A DNA stretch of 64,000 bases, from assembly GCA_910574865.1 (NCBI GenBank), contig CAJTDN010000004.1, positions 124,001 through 188,000 on the forward strand. Direction: 5' to 3'. This DNA is from Lachnospiraceae bacterium (GTDB lineage: Bacteria > Bacillota > Clostridia > Lachnospirales > Lachnospiraceae). The notes under the pieces were generated by a model. That model was not told the DNA's origin. It was given only the letters and a program-made list of their open reading frames with translations, and did not search any database. Numbering within the stretch: the stretch's first letter is position 1; every line of letters starts with the position of its first letter. The position numbers and the translations under genes are program-made. Below, piece by piece: positions 35,416 through 44,597 of the stretch.

Positions 35416-35688
35416 ATGTCAGCGATAATTCAGCTTCAGCAAGAGTGCGTCCGTTTCTTACGGCGCACTTATACACCATTCCGGTGTCGTGCGCCCTGCC
35501 GGGGGCGTTGCGTCCTTCGGACGCGATGGGGAGCTGCACTCCCCAAACCCCTTGCGCACCCGCAGGAAAGGAACACCCGCTTTGCGTCTGTTCCTTTCCT
35601 GCGGGTCAGGTATCGTCACTGCCAGATTGGCACTCACGTTAAAAACGCAAATCTGACGTTTTTAGGATTTTGCCAGGAGAGCATGTGA
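35416..35688 (+). CDS. Possible small Arg/Cys-rich protein (doubtful)
   Basis: A 90-codon frame starts at an ATG with AAGGAGG and encodes MSAIIQLQQECVRFLRRTY, then an Arg-rich stretch. The second half is dominated by inverted-repeat DNA (35558-35606, 35640-35664), so much of the frame may be accidental. Only the start region argues for translation. It ends just before the next gene. Confidence 0.25.
   Translation: MSAIIQLQQECVRFLRRTYTPFRCRAPCRGRCVLRTRWGAALPKPLAHPQERNTRFASVPFLRVRYRHCQIGTHVKNANLTFLGFCQESM
35558..35606 (+). repeat. 18-bp perfect inverted repeat
   Basis: ACCCGCAGGAAAGGAACA (35558-35575) and TGTTCCTTTCCTGCGGGT (35589-35606) are exact complements with a 13-base loop. No T run follows. 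A smaller stem, TAAAAACG/CGTTTTTA, lies at 35641-35665 just before the next ribosome binding site. Confidence 0.8.
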
Positions 35689-35689
35689 A

Positions 35690-36058
35690 ATGGTTGTATC
35701 CGAAATCCCCCAAATGACCTATCAGCAGTACCGCACAGCCCGGCGGCTGGTGCATGAGTGCTACAACTATGATTGCGGGAACTGTCTGCTCCTGGACAAC
35801 GGCGAGGAATGCGTCTGTCCGCAGAGCATCACCTACTCCCTGATTTGCAAATGGTTCTGCGCCGCCGTCCTTCCCCTGGACGCTGGTCTGTGCGCCGCGC
35901 TGTTCCCTCCGCCCGCTGTCAGACGGAGACGCTGCCGGGAGTGTGGTAGGTCATTTGCCCCACCCAGGCACAACACCATTTACTGCTCCACCTGTGCAGC
36001 AGAGCGGGCCAAACGGAGCAAGCGAGCATGGGCCAGGAAAAACCGGGCCGATGTGTAG
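35690..36058 (+). CDS. Cysteine-rich VLP-domain protein
   Basis: A 122-residue protein with CYNYDCGNCLLLDNGEECVCPQ and a C-terminal zinc-knuckle-like segment CRECGRSFAPPRHNTIYCSTCAAERAKRSKR, matching the cysteine-rich VLP family of conjugative elements. The basic tail suggests nucleic-acid binding. Function unknown. Confidence 0.8.
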   Translation: MVVSEIPQMTYQQYRTARRLVHECYNYDCGNCLLLDNGEECVCPQSITYSLICKWFCAAVLPLDAGLCAALFPPPAVRRRRCRECGRSFAPPRHNTIYCSTCAAERAKRSKRAWARKNRADV

Positions 36059-36207
36059 AAAAAGTACCCGCTGAAAATGCAGTAATATCAGGGCTTTCAA
36101 GACCGCCCTCGACGGGAGCCTGATACATTTCCTTTCCACCCCCGAAAACGGGCCTCTAACGGCCCACAGCGGCGGTCTGACAGCCCCACACCAAGGAGGC
36201 TAATACC

Positions 36208-36555
36208 ATGACCGACTACATGAAGATAACTACCGAATTGCCACCCTATTTCTTCTTCCCCTGGTTCCTGCTGGATATGGACTTGACCCTTACCGCCAAG
36301 CTGACCTATGCCCTTCTGCTTGACCGGGCGCGGCTATCCCAGCTCAACGGGTGGACGGATGAAGCTGGGAGAGTTTATATCATCTTCCCGATTGAGAAGA
36401 TAGCCGAAATGCTCGGCAAGAGCATGACCACCGCGAAGAACGTATTAGCGGAATTAGAGGCGGCGGGGCTGATTGAGCGCAGACGGCAGCAGTTCTCCAA
36501 GCCCAATCATATCTATGTGAAACTGCCTGATGGACAAAGATTTAGCCACCCCTGA
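36208..36555 (+). CDS. Replication initiator A-like protein (RepA N-terminal domain)
   Basis: A 115-residue protein with PYFFFPWFLLDMDLTLTAKLTYALLLDRARLS and a winged-helix (IEKIAEMLGKSMTTAKNVLAELEAAGLIERRRQ), the RepA_N replication-initiator domain. It is shorter than full initiators, so it may be a truncated or domain-only form. Initiators of this kind may allow replication of an excised circle. AAGGAGG precedes the ATG. Confidence 0.82.
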   Translation: MTDYMKITTELPPYFFFPWFLLDMDLTLTAKLTYALLLDRARLSQLNGWTDEAGRVYIIFPIEKIAEMLGKSMTTAKNVLAELEAAGLIERRRQQFSKPNHIYVKLPDGQRFSHP

Positions 36556-36756
36556 TGGATAAAATCTTGTCTTTCGCCATGGCTGGAAAACTGTTCTTGT
36601 AATAGGGCAAAAACCTGGCTGACGCAGGTAAAAAACCTGTCCCCTAATAAGAACTATAAGAACAATAACAAGTATAAATAAAACGAGTGGGAGTAAATAG
36701 CGCCCACTTTTTGGACAAATGTCCACCATGAAAATTTTGAAAACAAGGAGTTGCCT

Positions 36757-36948
36757 ATGGAGCATATCAGCTACAAGACGCAGACCGAGATTGTCAATTT
36801 CCAGGGCCGGGAAATCCCGCTGGAAAACCTCACGCCTATCCTCACCCCAGAACAGGAGGCGATGAAGCGCCGGGAGTTGGAGCAGCGGCTCTATGAGGTG
36901 TTCCGTAAGTACGCCAGCCACCAGCAGGCGGAGGAACCGGCCGGCTAA
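36757..36948 (+). CDS. Small conserved element protein
   Basis: A 63-residue acidic, helical protein (TEIVNFQGREIPLENLTPILTPEQEAMKRRELEQRLYEVF) with AAGGAG nine bases before the ATG. It lies immediately before the serine recombinase in the same direction, a place where recombination directionality or accessory proteins are often found. I cannot assign a family. Confidence 0.6.
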   Translation: MEHISYKTQTEIVNFQGREIPLENLTPILTPEQEAMKRRELEQRLYEVFRKYASHQQAEEPAG

Positions 36949-37036
36949 ATTTTTGCCGCGCCGTTGCTTTGCGGGGCTGCTGATGATATAATCATAGCGT
37001 CAGCAGCTCCGTTTCTTTTCAGAAAGGGAGCGCAAA

Positions 37037-38548
37037 ATGAATAATCGAATTGACGCGATCTATGCAAGACAGTCCATCGACAAGAAGGATAGTATTTCTA
37101 TCGAAAGTCAGATTGAGTTTTGCAAATATGAGTTGAGAGGTGGAAGCTGCCAGGAGTATCAAGATAAGGGCTACAGTGGTAAGAATACGGACAGGCCCCA
37201 GTTTCAAATGCTGGTGGAGGACATCAAGCGTGGGCTGATTGCCAGGGTGGTCGTTTACAAACTCGACCGCATCAGTCGTTCCATTCTGGACTTCGCAAAC
37301 ATGATGGTGCTGTTTCAGGAGTACAATGTGGAATTTATTTCTTCCACGGAGAAGTTCGACACGTCCACACCGATGGGCCGGGCGATGCTGAACATCTGCA
37401 TTGTGTTCGCGCAGTTGGAGCGAGAGACTATCCAGAAGCGGGTGCAGGACGCATGGTATTCCCGGTGTCAGCGCGGTTTCAAAATGGGCGGGCGTGCGCC
37501 CTACGGTTTTCGGACAGAGCCTATCATCATTGACGGCATTCACACCAAGAAGCTGGTGATTGAACCGACAGAGGCGGCGTTCGTTCGCAAGATGTACGAT
37601 ATGTATATCGACCCGCGCATTTCGCTCCACGACATTGCCACTCAGCTTACAGCCCAAGGCGTGAGGTCATTCTATGGAAAACCGTTTTCCAGGTCAACAA
37701 TCAGCCTAATCCTCCGCAATCCAATTTACGCAATGGCTGACCTGGACATCTACGAGTTTTTCAAGAGCCAGGGAACGGAGATTTACAACGATGTCGCCGA
37801 TTTCGCAGGAACCAACGGCTGCTATTACTATCGCAGTAAGGGCAATATTGACAACAAGCACAAATATCTGCAAGGCCAGATGTTGGTGTTGGCCCCCAGC
37901 GAGGGTTTCATCCCGTCCGAGTTGTGGCTTCGGGTGCGGAAGAAAATCATGGCGAGCCAAAGCTACCAGCCCGCGAGAAAAGCCCGCAATACCTGGATGG
38001 CGGGGAAAATCAAATGCGGGAATTGCGGTTACGCTTTGATGTCGGCCCACTCCTGCGGGTATCTCTATCTGCGCTGTACGAAGCACGCTGAAAACAAATC
38101 CTGCCCCGGTTGCGGCACGATTAAAATGCGGGAGTTGGAGGCGTTAGTTTACCAGCAGATGGTGAAGAAGCTGAAGGACTACAAAACACTGACGGGCCGC
38201 AAAAAGAAAAAAGCCGCCAGCCCAAAGCTGACGGCGAAGCAGACGGAGTTGGCCCAGGTGGAGAGCGAGATCGAAAAGCTGCTGGACACGCTGACGGGCG
38301 CGACCCCGGTGCTGATCTCCTACGCCAACGCCAAGATTGAGGAATTGGACAGCCGCCGTCAAGCCCTTGCCAGCGAGATTGCCAAACTGACCGCCGAGGC
38401 GGTGTCCCCGGAGCAGATTGACACGATTTCCAACTACCTGGATGATTGGGAGAATGTCAGTTTTGAGGATAAGCAGCAGGTGGTGGATTTGATGATTACC
38501 GTTATTCGCGCCACCAGCGAGAAGCTGCAAATTGAGTGGAAAATCTGA
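37037..38548 (+). CDS. Large serine recombinase of the inserted element
   Basis: A 503-residue recombinase. The N-terminal catalytic domain has IYARQSIDKKDSISIESQ with the nucleophile Ser, and VVYKLDRISRSILDFANMM; the recombinase domain has GGRAPYGFRTEP; a zinc ribbon CGNCGYALM...CTKHAENKSCPGCG and a coiled coil follow. It is intact and probably catalysed the insertion at 32141/38603. It lies 54 bases from the right end, the usual place for an integrase. Confidence 0.92.
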   Translation: MNNRIDAIYARQSIDKKDSISIESQIEFCKYELRGGSCQEYQDKGYSGKNTDRPQFQMLVEDIKRGLIARVVVYKLDRISRSILDFANMMVLFQEYNVEFISSTEKFDTSTPMGRAMLNICIVFAQLERETIQKRVQDAWYSRCQRGFKMGGRAPYGFRTEPIIIDGIHTKKLVIEPTEAAFVRKMYDMYIDPRISLHDIATQLTAQGVRSFYGKPFSRSTISLILRNPIYAMADLDIYEFFKSQGTEIYNDVADFAGTNGCYYYRSKGNIDNKHKYLQGQMLVLAPSEGFIPSELWLRVRKKIMASQSYQPARKARNTWMAGKIKCGNCGYALMSAHSCGYLYLRCTKHAENKSCPGCGTIKMRELEALVYQQMVKKLKDYKTLTGRKKKKAASPKLTAKQTELAQVESEIEKLLDTLTGATPVLISYANAKIEELDSRRQALASEIAKLTAEAVSPEQIDTISNYLDDWENVSFEDKQQVVDLMITVIRATSEKLQIEWKI

Positions 38549-38581
38549 CGGCGGGCATACCGTCAGGCCAGTATCTTTTTA

Positions 38582-38980
<399 letters not shown>

Positions 38981-39029
38981 CTATCTTTATTATACCGCGC
39001 TGTCTGGGAACTGTCTGCTGTTTTCATGG

Positions 39030-39194
39030 TTAATTAGAAACTGTTTTTCGGAGGTCATTTCTAATTAGTCGTTTTATTTTGTCCACGGCATTCTCCGTGG
39101 CTGTTTCCTTAGAACGGGAAGTTACCACATAAGCGGTATTCCCGATTTTATATTCACGCACCATAGAAGATGCCTGTTTTTCATTTTTTTGCAT
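39030..39194 (-). CDS. tnpW: TnpW-family transposon protein
   Basis: A 54-residue protein (MQKNEKQASSMVREYKIGN...) with the conserved core YKIGNTAYVVTSRSKETATE and a basic C-terminus. It matches small TnpW proteins that lie just upstream of serine recombinases in clostridial elements and may assist excision. AAAGGGTG precedes the start. The recombinase gene begins about 90 bases further on. Confidence 0.8.
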   Translation of the reverse strand: MQKNEKQASSMVREYKIGNTAYVVTSRSKETATENAVDKIKRLIRNDLRKTVSN

Positions 39195-39230
39195 TAGATA
39201 ACTTCACCCTTTCTATATACAAAAAACTGT

Positions 39231-39480
39231 TAATAAAGAAAGAGACAGTACAGATGGCTGTCAGCACAGCTCCACGGGATTTTCACCCCCACATGGTTCT
39301 CATGCGGCCCTACCCATTGCCTGTGACGCCTCACGGTTCCTAAACCGCTGCACGCTCGGACTGGTGGCTGTAAGGGAGTATCATTGTCCTTTCTGGACGT
39401 CATGACCTACAGGTTGCTGCACCTGTTTTACAGATCGGTGTTGATCGCTCACTCGTAAGAGGTCATGGCGCACCGGCTGA
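39231..39480. other. Conserved-looking structured intergenic region (possible RNA)
   Basis: A 430-bp gap between the HTH and TnpW genes holds many paired elements: GCTGTCAGCACAGC (39262), GGGATTTTCACCCC (39282), CATGACCT (39401) with AGGTCATG (39460) enclosing ACAGGT/ACCTGT (39409-39426) and GATC/GATC. The compact nested arrangement suggests a folded RNA or a recombination/regulatory site. Transcription on the minus strand would fit the adjoining genes. No promoter is obvious. A 54-codon + strand frame at 39465 is also open but lacks support. Confidence 0.5.
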
Positions 39481-39630
39481 ATGGCTCAATACAGAAAGAA
39501 TGTATCTGTCTGCCTTATACTGTCACGGTATTATCCACCGGACTTTCTTTGTCAAAGAACTGGAACAATGCCGGTTCAAGCTATTTCATCGGGGCGAGGA
39601 AAGGGAGAAACACGCCTGATGATATGTAGG

Positions 39631-39801
39631 TTATTCCGGCAGTACCTTGAAACCTGTTACGATACTATACAGCAGCTTAGCCTCTAATCGGAGCCTCATA
39701 TCTTCATCCACACAGAGATGTTCGTTGCCGTATTCGTCTTTCATAGGTCTCATGGCGAGGAAACGAATATAGCCCTTATAATGATTGAGAACAGCATTCA
39801 A
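39631..39801 (-). CDS. Small helix-turn-helix protein of the mobilizable element
   Basis: A 56-residue protein (MNAVLNHYKGYIRFLAMRPM...LYSIVTGFKVLPE) of the small conserved type that follows the sigma-like gene in such elements. The start is a TTG at 39801 preceded by AAAGGAGGG, overlapping the end of the sigma gene by 26 bases, so translation is coupled. Confidence 0.72.
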   Translation of the reverse strand: MNAVLNHYKGYIRFLAMRPMKDEYGNEHLCVDEDMRLRLEAKLLYSIVTGFKVLPE

Positions 39802-40216
39802 ATCCCTCCTTTTCCAAATACTCGCGTAATTCTTTCAAAATACTGTTGCGCCGTTTGCTGATGGTAGAACGGACTGCATTCAGCCTTTGGCTGATTTCGA
39901 TATCCGTCATTCCCAGGAAGTAGGACAGCAGGATTACATCCCGCTTACTTTCCGGCAACTGCGCTAATGCCTCTGCCAGCAAATCGCCAACTACAATAAT
40001 CTTTCGCCCAAGCACTTCAAAGACATATTCGTCCTGAAAATACTTGTCATAGGAGGCGGACTGTGTCAGCTCGTCCGGTGTTAGAGCGTCCAAAGATTTT
40101 TCTCGGTCACGTTGTCTTGCGTATTCATTCATAATACGGTTGACTTCGTTCTTCAAAACCCTGTTACAAAAACCACCAAACTGATTTTGAACACGCTGCT
40201 CATAGGAGTCTTTCAT
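39776..40216 (-). CDS. Sigma-70-like factor of the mobilizable element
   Basis: A 146-residue sigma-like protein with an N-terminal region (QRVQNQFGGFCNRVLKNEVNRIMNEY) and a C-terminal HTH (SKRDVILLSYFLGMTDIEISQRLNAVRSTISKRRNSILKEL). The start at 40216 follows AAAGGAGGTG. It is the counterpart of the Tn1549/Tn916-type ORF near the recombinase and likely controls excision and transfer genes. Confidence 0.87.
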   Translation of the reverse strand: MKDSYEQRVQNQFGGFCNRVLKNEVNRIMNEYARQRDREKSLDALTPDELTQSASYDKYFQDEYVFEVLGRKIIVVGDLLAEALAQLPESKRDVILLSYFLGMTDIEISQRLNAVRSTISKRRNSILKELREYLEKEGFECCSQSL

Positions 40217-40363
40217 TTTCTCACCTCCTTTCGCAGTCGCACGAAAGCGGGTGATGGATTTTCTCCCTTTCGCAGGGGTAATCACAGAAATCGCAATTTG
40301 GCTACCTCGAAAGAGAAAAAATTTTGAAAATTTCCAACAGACAGCGGAATACTTCCCAAAACA

Positions 40364-40395
40364 CAAAAAAGCCCGACTGAAAAATACAGTCGGGC
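40364..40395 (-). terminator. Terminator before the sigma gene (minus strand)
   Basis: GCCCGACTG (40371-40379) and CAGTCGGGC (40387-40395) pair; on the minus strand the stem is followed by six T residues. It ends the transcript of the small membrane protein and transporter genes. Confidence 0.8.
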
Positions 40396-40413
40396 AGATG
40401 GAAATATTATCTG

Positions 40414-40527
40414 TTACATAATGATGTGTGTGTTCATAATCAAAACCATAATAATCCCAAGTAAGATGTAGGCTTTTTTTAATGAGCTATCACTTGTCGA
40501 ACTTTGTCGATTAAAAAGATGGTACAT
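40414..40527 (-). CDS. 37-residue small membrane protein
   Basis: An ATG with AGGAGGTAGC upstream opens a frame of 37 codons: a polar N-terminus (MYHLFNRQSSTSDSS) and one hydrophobic helix (AYILLGIIMVLIMNTHIIM). It sits between the ABC permease and the terminator. Small hydrophobic peptides often accompany such transporters. It is too short for ordinary gene calls. Confidence 0.6.
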   Translation of the reverse strand: MYHLFNRQSSTSDSSLKKAYILLGIIMVLIMNTHIIM

Positions 40528-40653
40528 GGCAGCTACCTCCTAAAGCCGCCATGCCAGATACACGGTACAGGGGTCGTCGAAGCAAAAAGAAATGGCGGCC
40601 TTGATAATTCAAAACCGCCGTGTTAGAGATAGATAGAATGAGCGCAGGAAAGT

Positions 40654-40697
40654 ATCTGCCCGTCAGCGGTTTTTTTCTTTTCTGCCGCTGGGCAGAT
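40654..40697 (-). terminator. Large hairpin after the ABC permease gene
   Basis: ATCTGCCC/GGCAGAT and CAGCGG/CCGCTG form one long stem around a T-rich loop, 90 bases beyond the permease stop. The minus-strand T run is weak (ACTTTCC), so its termination strength is uncertain. Confidence 0.45.
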
Positions 40698-40784
40698 GAT
40701 TTTAGATATTACAGTTTAGAGCTTATAGAAAAGAATAAAATCAACCCAATAATCTGTAAAATACTTATGTTCAAAATACTCCTT

Positions 40785-42767
40785 TCAATGAGAATTGTGG
40801 CTCTCTGCCGTCACTGTTCTTGAATAAATGAAATATGTTGCACAGAAATACACGCTATAAACAACCAAAAAGATCAGCAGCGTAATTCCAGCATTAAGTG
40901 GGATAAGGTTTGCCTGCAATATAGCTTCACCAAAAAATTTATGAAATCCGATTGTGGCAAAGAGCAGAAAAATGGATGGAACGATTAACGGTAAAACAAA
41001 AAATCCTGATAATTCCTGTACTATCAACCGTTTCTGTTGCTGCCTGTCAACGCCCAGGCGATATATCACCTGAAAATGCTTGCGATTAGTTTCCATACGC
41101 GAAAGCTGTTCAAACGCCAGTATTGTGCAAGACAGTATGATAAAGACAATGCTTAAATACAATCCGCAAAACGAGATTGTGGTATAGCCTGTCAAGGAAT
41201 TTGCAATTCCCCATGCCTTTACGGTAATTCCAAGTGTGGCATGTTCAGGTATCTCCATTCCAGGCTGGACTGTTGGTTTCCATTTGCCCGAATTTAGATT
41301 GGTTCTTGCGTCATTTTTTAATGCAGGCGTCCCACCATCTTTTAATTTACATACCAAACGGATTTTTTCAGCCGGAAGCTGTGAAGCCACTTCATCAGGA
41401 ACAACTATCACATAACCTTTGGTTCCGGCCATTTGATATTGCTCCATCGGTTCTGTAAATATTTCTTCGGATGAACTCTGCAATTTGTATCCTGCCAACT
41501 CAATGGTCGCGCTTTCTGATAGTGCGCTTTTAATCGGCTCCATATAAATCCACGTGTCGCAATGAATAAGAAAACGATCTTGTCTTAATGTTTTCGGTTC
41601 CAGACCAAGAATATATCTCAAATGATTATAGTCCGATATAGATAACGCTTCTACGCCGTAAGTCCCAGCAGAATAAAGGTAATACGTCAAGCTGTCCTCT
41701 ACGGTTGACTGCGTATCAACAAAAGAAATCACATCATCGAAACTTTCCTTTGTTAGAGGCGCATCCACAGCCACACCAAAGTCATAAGGGTAATAAGCCT
41801 CCATATTCGCTTCATATCCAGCACCCATCGTCAGGCCCGCAAACATTGTAAGAAGTGATACTGTCAGCAAAGTCGCGATAACTGCCAGGGTTTTTCCTAC
41901 CGAATTGAACCGTTGCTTTAGCTGGCCCATTAGAAAAAGGCGTTCTCCATGCAAAAGATAATTTTTCTTTCTATGGACACTTCCGATCAATAGGAACGGA
42001 AGATTGCGGTATATGCTATATACCGCCAAAAGAAGCAAGCCAGCCCCGCCGCCAAGAAATAACATAGCTACATTTGTTTGGATTTTCAGCCCATTCACCA
42101 GCAGTAAAACGCCTGCTGTAATTTCCAAAATAGTACATACACCGCTAACAACCAGACGGATAATACTTTTATCTTTGACTTTTTCGTTTTTCTTTTCATC
42201 ATACAGCAATTCAATAATCTTTTTCCTGCGTATGATCTTCGCTGCTTGTATCAAGCCGGAACCGTACATCAGCGCAAAAAGCAGCATTGTAACAAGTACC
42301 GCTTTGAGTGAGAAATAGACCGAGTAGTTATGGGGGGTATGGAAAATGCTCTTTACAAATATAGCCAACAAGCCAGACAAACCACTGCCCAAAACAATAC
42401 CAATCAAAAAAGCACCGGCACCGATCAAAATATTTTCAATCAGAAACAATCTTTGAATAGATCGTAATTCCATCCCAAGAATTTCATAGGTCGCAAACTC
42501 GCGTTTTCTTTGACCGAGCATAAAACGAACTGCATAACGGATTACGAATGAGGCAATCAATGCCACCAAAACTGAAAGGGCAAGAATACCCGATGTAAGC
42601 ATGGACATATTTTCCGTCATGCCGATAATATCCGAAGAAAACCCAAGGGATAGAAATGCACACAGCAGCGTTGCTGTTAAGGAAAGTGTTGCGAAATAAA
42701 TCGCATAATCTTTTGCAGAGCGTTTCACATTCCGCAAGGCCAGTTTAGCGTACATCATCCTGAACAC
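40785..42767 (-). CDS. BceB-type ABC transporter permease
   Basis: A 660-residue permease with about ten membrane helices and a large extracellular domain between helices VII and VIII (about residues 315-520), the hallmark of peptide-antibiotic (bacitracin/lantibiotic) resistance BceB/VraG permeases. Residues 1-100 (LALRNVKRSAKDYAIYFATLSLT) fit the FtsX-like fold. It overlaps the ATPase gene by 23 bases. No BceRS-like sensor system adjoins it. Confidence 0.9.
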   Translation of the reverse strand: MFRMMYAKLALRNVKRSAKDYAIYFATLSLTATLLCAFLSLGFSSDIIGMTENMSMLTSGILALSVLVALIASFVIRYAVRFMLGQRKREFATYEILGMELRSIQRLFLIENILIGAGAFLIGIVLGSGLSGLLAIFVKSIFHTPHNYSVYFSLKAVLVTMLLFALMYGSGLIQAAKIIRRKKIIELLYDEKKNEKVKDKSIIRLVVSGVCTILEITAGVLLLVNGLKIQTNVAMLFLGGGAGLLLLAVYSIYRNLPFLLIGSVHRKKNYLLHGERLFLMGQLKQRFNSVGKTLAVIATLLTVSLLTMFAGLTMGAGYEANMEAYYPYDFGVAVDAPLTKESFDDVISFVDTQSTVEDSLTYYLYSAGTYGVEALSISDYNHLRYILGLEPKTLRQDRFLIHCDTWIYMEPIKSALSESATIELAGYKLQSSSEEIFTEPMEQYQMAGTKGYVIVVPDEVASQLPAEKIRLVCKLKDGGTPALKNDARTNLNSGKWKPTVQPGMEIPEHATLGITVKAWGIANSLTGYTTISFCGLYLSIVFIILSCTILAFEQLSRMETNRKHFQVIYRLGVDRQQQKRLIVQELSGFFVLPLIVPSIFLLFATIGFHKFFGEAILQANLIPLNAGITLLIFLVVYSVYFCATYFIYSRTVTAESHNSH

Positions 42768-43509
42768 CTCCCAACTCCGCCATTATATCTAAAATCTGGT
42801 TGAAGAAGTGTCGGTTATCATGCTTCCCCTTTAGCAGTTCCTTGTATATCTGCCCGTCTTTCAAAAAGAGAATACGAGAAGCATAGCTGGCAGAAACAGC
42901 GTCATGTGTTACCATGAGAATTGTAGCGCCCATGCGCCTATTCATATCCTGCATAGTTTCCAGCAGATTGCGGGAAGAATTGCTGTCTAAAGCTCCTGTC
43001 GGTTCGTCAGCCAAAATAAGCTGGGGCTGATTGATAATGGCCCGCGCACAAGCGCAACGCTGCTTCTGGCCGCCAGATACTTGATAGGGATATTTCGCCA
43101 GAACATCCCTGATAGCAAGCTGTCCCGCTATGTCCTGCACCTTTCCGTCGATCTGATTTGCGGACTGCTTATTGATTGTCAATGCCAGAGCGATATTCTC
43201 ATAAATCGTTAATGTGTCCAACAGATTGAAGTCCTGAAAGATGAAGCCTAAGTTTTCACGTCGAAAACGGGCAATTTCCTTTTCCTTGATTTCCAGAATA
43301 TCTTTCCCGTTCAGGTTAATATGTCCGCTGGTAGCCGTATCAATGGTTGAAATGCAGTTTAACAATGTGGTCTTACCAGAGCCGGATGCTCCCATGATAC
43401 CCACAAACTCACCCTGTTCCACGGAGAAGTTCACACCGTCAAGGGCGCGGGTGATGTTCGGCTCTGTGCCATAATACTTTTTTAAGTCAATGGTCTGTAA
43501 AATACTCAT
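42745..43509 (-). CDS. BceA-type ABC transporter ATPase
   Basis: A 254-residue ATPase with Walker A GASGSGKTT, Q-loop FIFQDFNLLD, signature VSGGQKQR and Walker B LILADEPTGALD, plus the H-loop His in MVTHD. Together with the BceB-like permease it forms an antimicrobial-peptide detoxification transporter. The start at 43509 follows a GGA-rich site; the longer frame upstream lacks one. Confidence 0.92.
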   Translation of the reverse strand: MSILQTIDLKKYYGTEPNITRALDGVNFSVEQGEFVGIMGASGSGKTTLLNCISTIDTATSGHINLNGKDILEIKEKEIARFRRENLGFIFQDFNLLDTLTIYENIALALTINKQSANQIDGKVQDIAGQLAIRDVLAKYPYQVSGGQKQRCACARAIINQPQLILADEPTGALDSNSSRNLLETMQDMNRRMGATILMVTHDAVSASYASRILFLKDGQIYKELLKGKHDNRHFFNQILDIMAELGGVQDDVR

Positions 43510-43589
43510 AAAATTCAGTCCTTTCTTTTTCTGATCAAGTATAGTTTTCAAATTTTATTATTTTAGATTTTCCACATAATAAAGCAAAG

Positions 43590-43633
43590 AGCCGATAACC
43601 ACAAGGGAATAAACCTTGTGTGTTATCGGCTCT
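43590..43633 (-). terminator. Terminator overlapping the second KTR gene end
   Basis: AGAGCCGATAAC and GTTATCGGCTCT pair around ACAAGG/CCTTGT and a short loop. The KTR stop codon lies in the minus-strand left arm, as in the paralogous gene at 34527. The T run is short. Confidence 0.55.
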
Positions 43634-43817
43634 GCGGCTGTGCGTCTGGCGCTTTGATAACAGTTATATGAAATTGTGCAACATCAATTAAGCACTCACT
43701 CTTACACTTCGGGCAAAAAAGCGGAAAGTTTTTGAGAATGGTATCTTCTCTAATTTTATCGCGTGTTTTATTTCCACAAATGGGGCAACGGATGAAATCT
43801 GTTTTTACTATTCCCAT
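43623..43817 (-). CDS. Cysteine-rich KTR protein (copy in mobilizable element)
   Basis: A 64-residue zinc-ribbon-like protein with CPICGNKTRDKIREDT and FPLFCPKCKSECLI. It shares length, spacing and the end APDAQPQSR with the copy at 34338 (EPDAQTQSR). Its start overlaps the previous stop in a TGATG. It is the last gene of the GntR-ABC operon. Confidence 0.8.
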   Translation of the reverse strand: MGIVKTDFIRCPICGNKTRDKIREDTILKNFPLFCPKCKSECLIDVAQFHITVIKAPDAQPQSR

Positions 43818-43939
43818 CACTTTATGTCCTGTTCATTGTCTTTTTTCTTTTTTTCTTCCCGATATTTACGAATGAGCTTATTCCGAACAGGGACACCGAT
43901 ACCAATAAGTAGAACTACCGCTAAAATAGTAAAATCCAT
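43817..43939 (-). CDS. 40-residue single-span membrane protein
   Basis: The frame MDFTILAVVLLIGIGVPVRN followed by KLIRKYREEKKKKDNEQDIK has an N-terminal helix and a charged tail. GAGGTGAG lies before the ATG at 43939. It overlaps the KTR start (TGATG) and follows the ABC-2 permease by 11 bases, so it is a real operon member likely to assist the transporter. Confidence 0.62.
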   Translation of the reverse strand: MDFTILAVVLLIGIGVPVRNKLIRKYREEKKKKDNEQDIK

Positions 43940-43949
43940 ATTACTCACC

Positions 43950-44597
43950 TCACATTTCTTTGCTTTCCATAATCCGAATGGAAAACCAGATAGACACAGC
44001 GTACATCACAACGACAAGTACAATCGCAAGAAGCATAAGCAGAATAGGTGAATTTGCAATCGTAACAACAATGGGGTTATCTGCGGGTATTTGGGGGAGA
44101 AGAAACAGCGTTGCCAAAAATCCCACAACAGGAATATACATGAACACACGCCCCTTGATGGCACCATACTTGTAATATCCAGGAATTTGAAATACAGTAT
44201 AGAGAGCGAACATGAACAGTCCACCTATGGCTGCACTAACAATATCTAATACCCTAATGTTTTCGCCCATTGAACGTAGCACAATCGGCTGAGTGATAAG
44301 AGAAATCACCAGGGCAAACATACCTAACACAAGAACAAAGAGATAGCGGCCGATCACCATTTCACTTTTTTTGATAGGTAAAATTCCGTACAGACGCTCC
44401 ATGCTGTTTTTTTCCGTTACGGAGAATGTATAACCTGTTGTCATGGCGATAAAGCACATAGCAAAAGAAACTCCTGTCAACAGAGAACGGTTAATTGCAG
44501 CAAATACAATCGGAAGAACCAGCGTAAAGCAAATGGTTTTTATATAGGGTTTTACTAAGGCAACATCTAATTTTGCAGCTTTCAAAATGTTATTCAT
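43950..44597 (-). CDS. ABC-2 type transporter permease
   Basis: A 215-residue protein with six membrane helices (ICFTLVLPIVFAAINRSLL, FAMCFIAMTTGYTF, YLFVLVLGMFALVISLI and others) similar to PmtB/YtrC-type ABC-2 permeases. The ATPase encoded upstream overlaps it by eight bases. Such transporters export small peptides or relieve cell-envelope stress. Confidence 0.85.
   Translation of the reverse strand: MNNILKAAKLDVALVKPYIKTICFTLVLPIVFAAINRSLLTGVSFAMCFIAMTTGYTFSVTEKNSMERLYGILPIKKSEMVIGRYLFVLVLGMFALVISLITQPIVLRSMGENIRVLDIVSAAIGGLFMFALYTVFQIPGYYKYGAIKGRVFMYIPVVGFLATLFLLPQIPADNPIVVTIANSPILLMLLAIVLVVVMYAVSIWFSIRIMESKEM

Noticed and set aside
36454..36921. Minus-strand frame opposite the RepA-like and small genes
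   Set aside because: Antisense to two genes with good ribosome binding sites; no support of its own.
39465..39690. Possible + strand small genes in the structured region
   Set aside because: Two overlapping frames are open, neither has a good ribosome binding site, and the DNA is dominated by inverted repeats.
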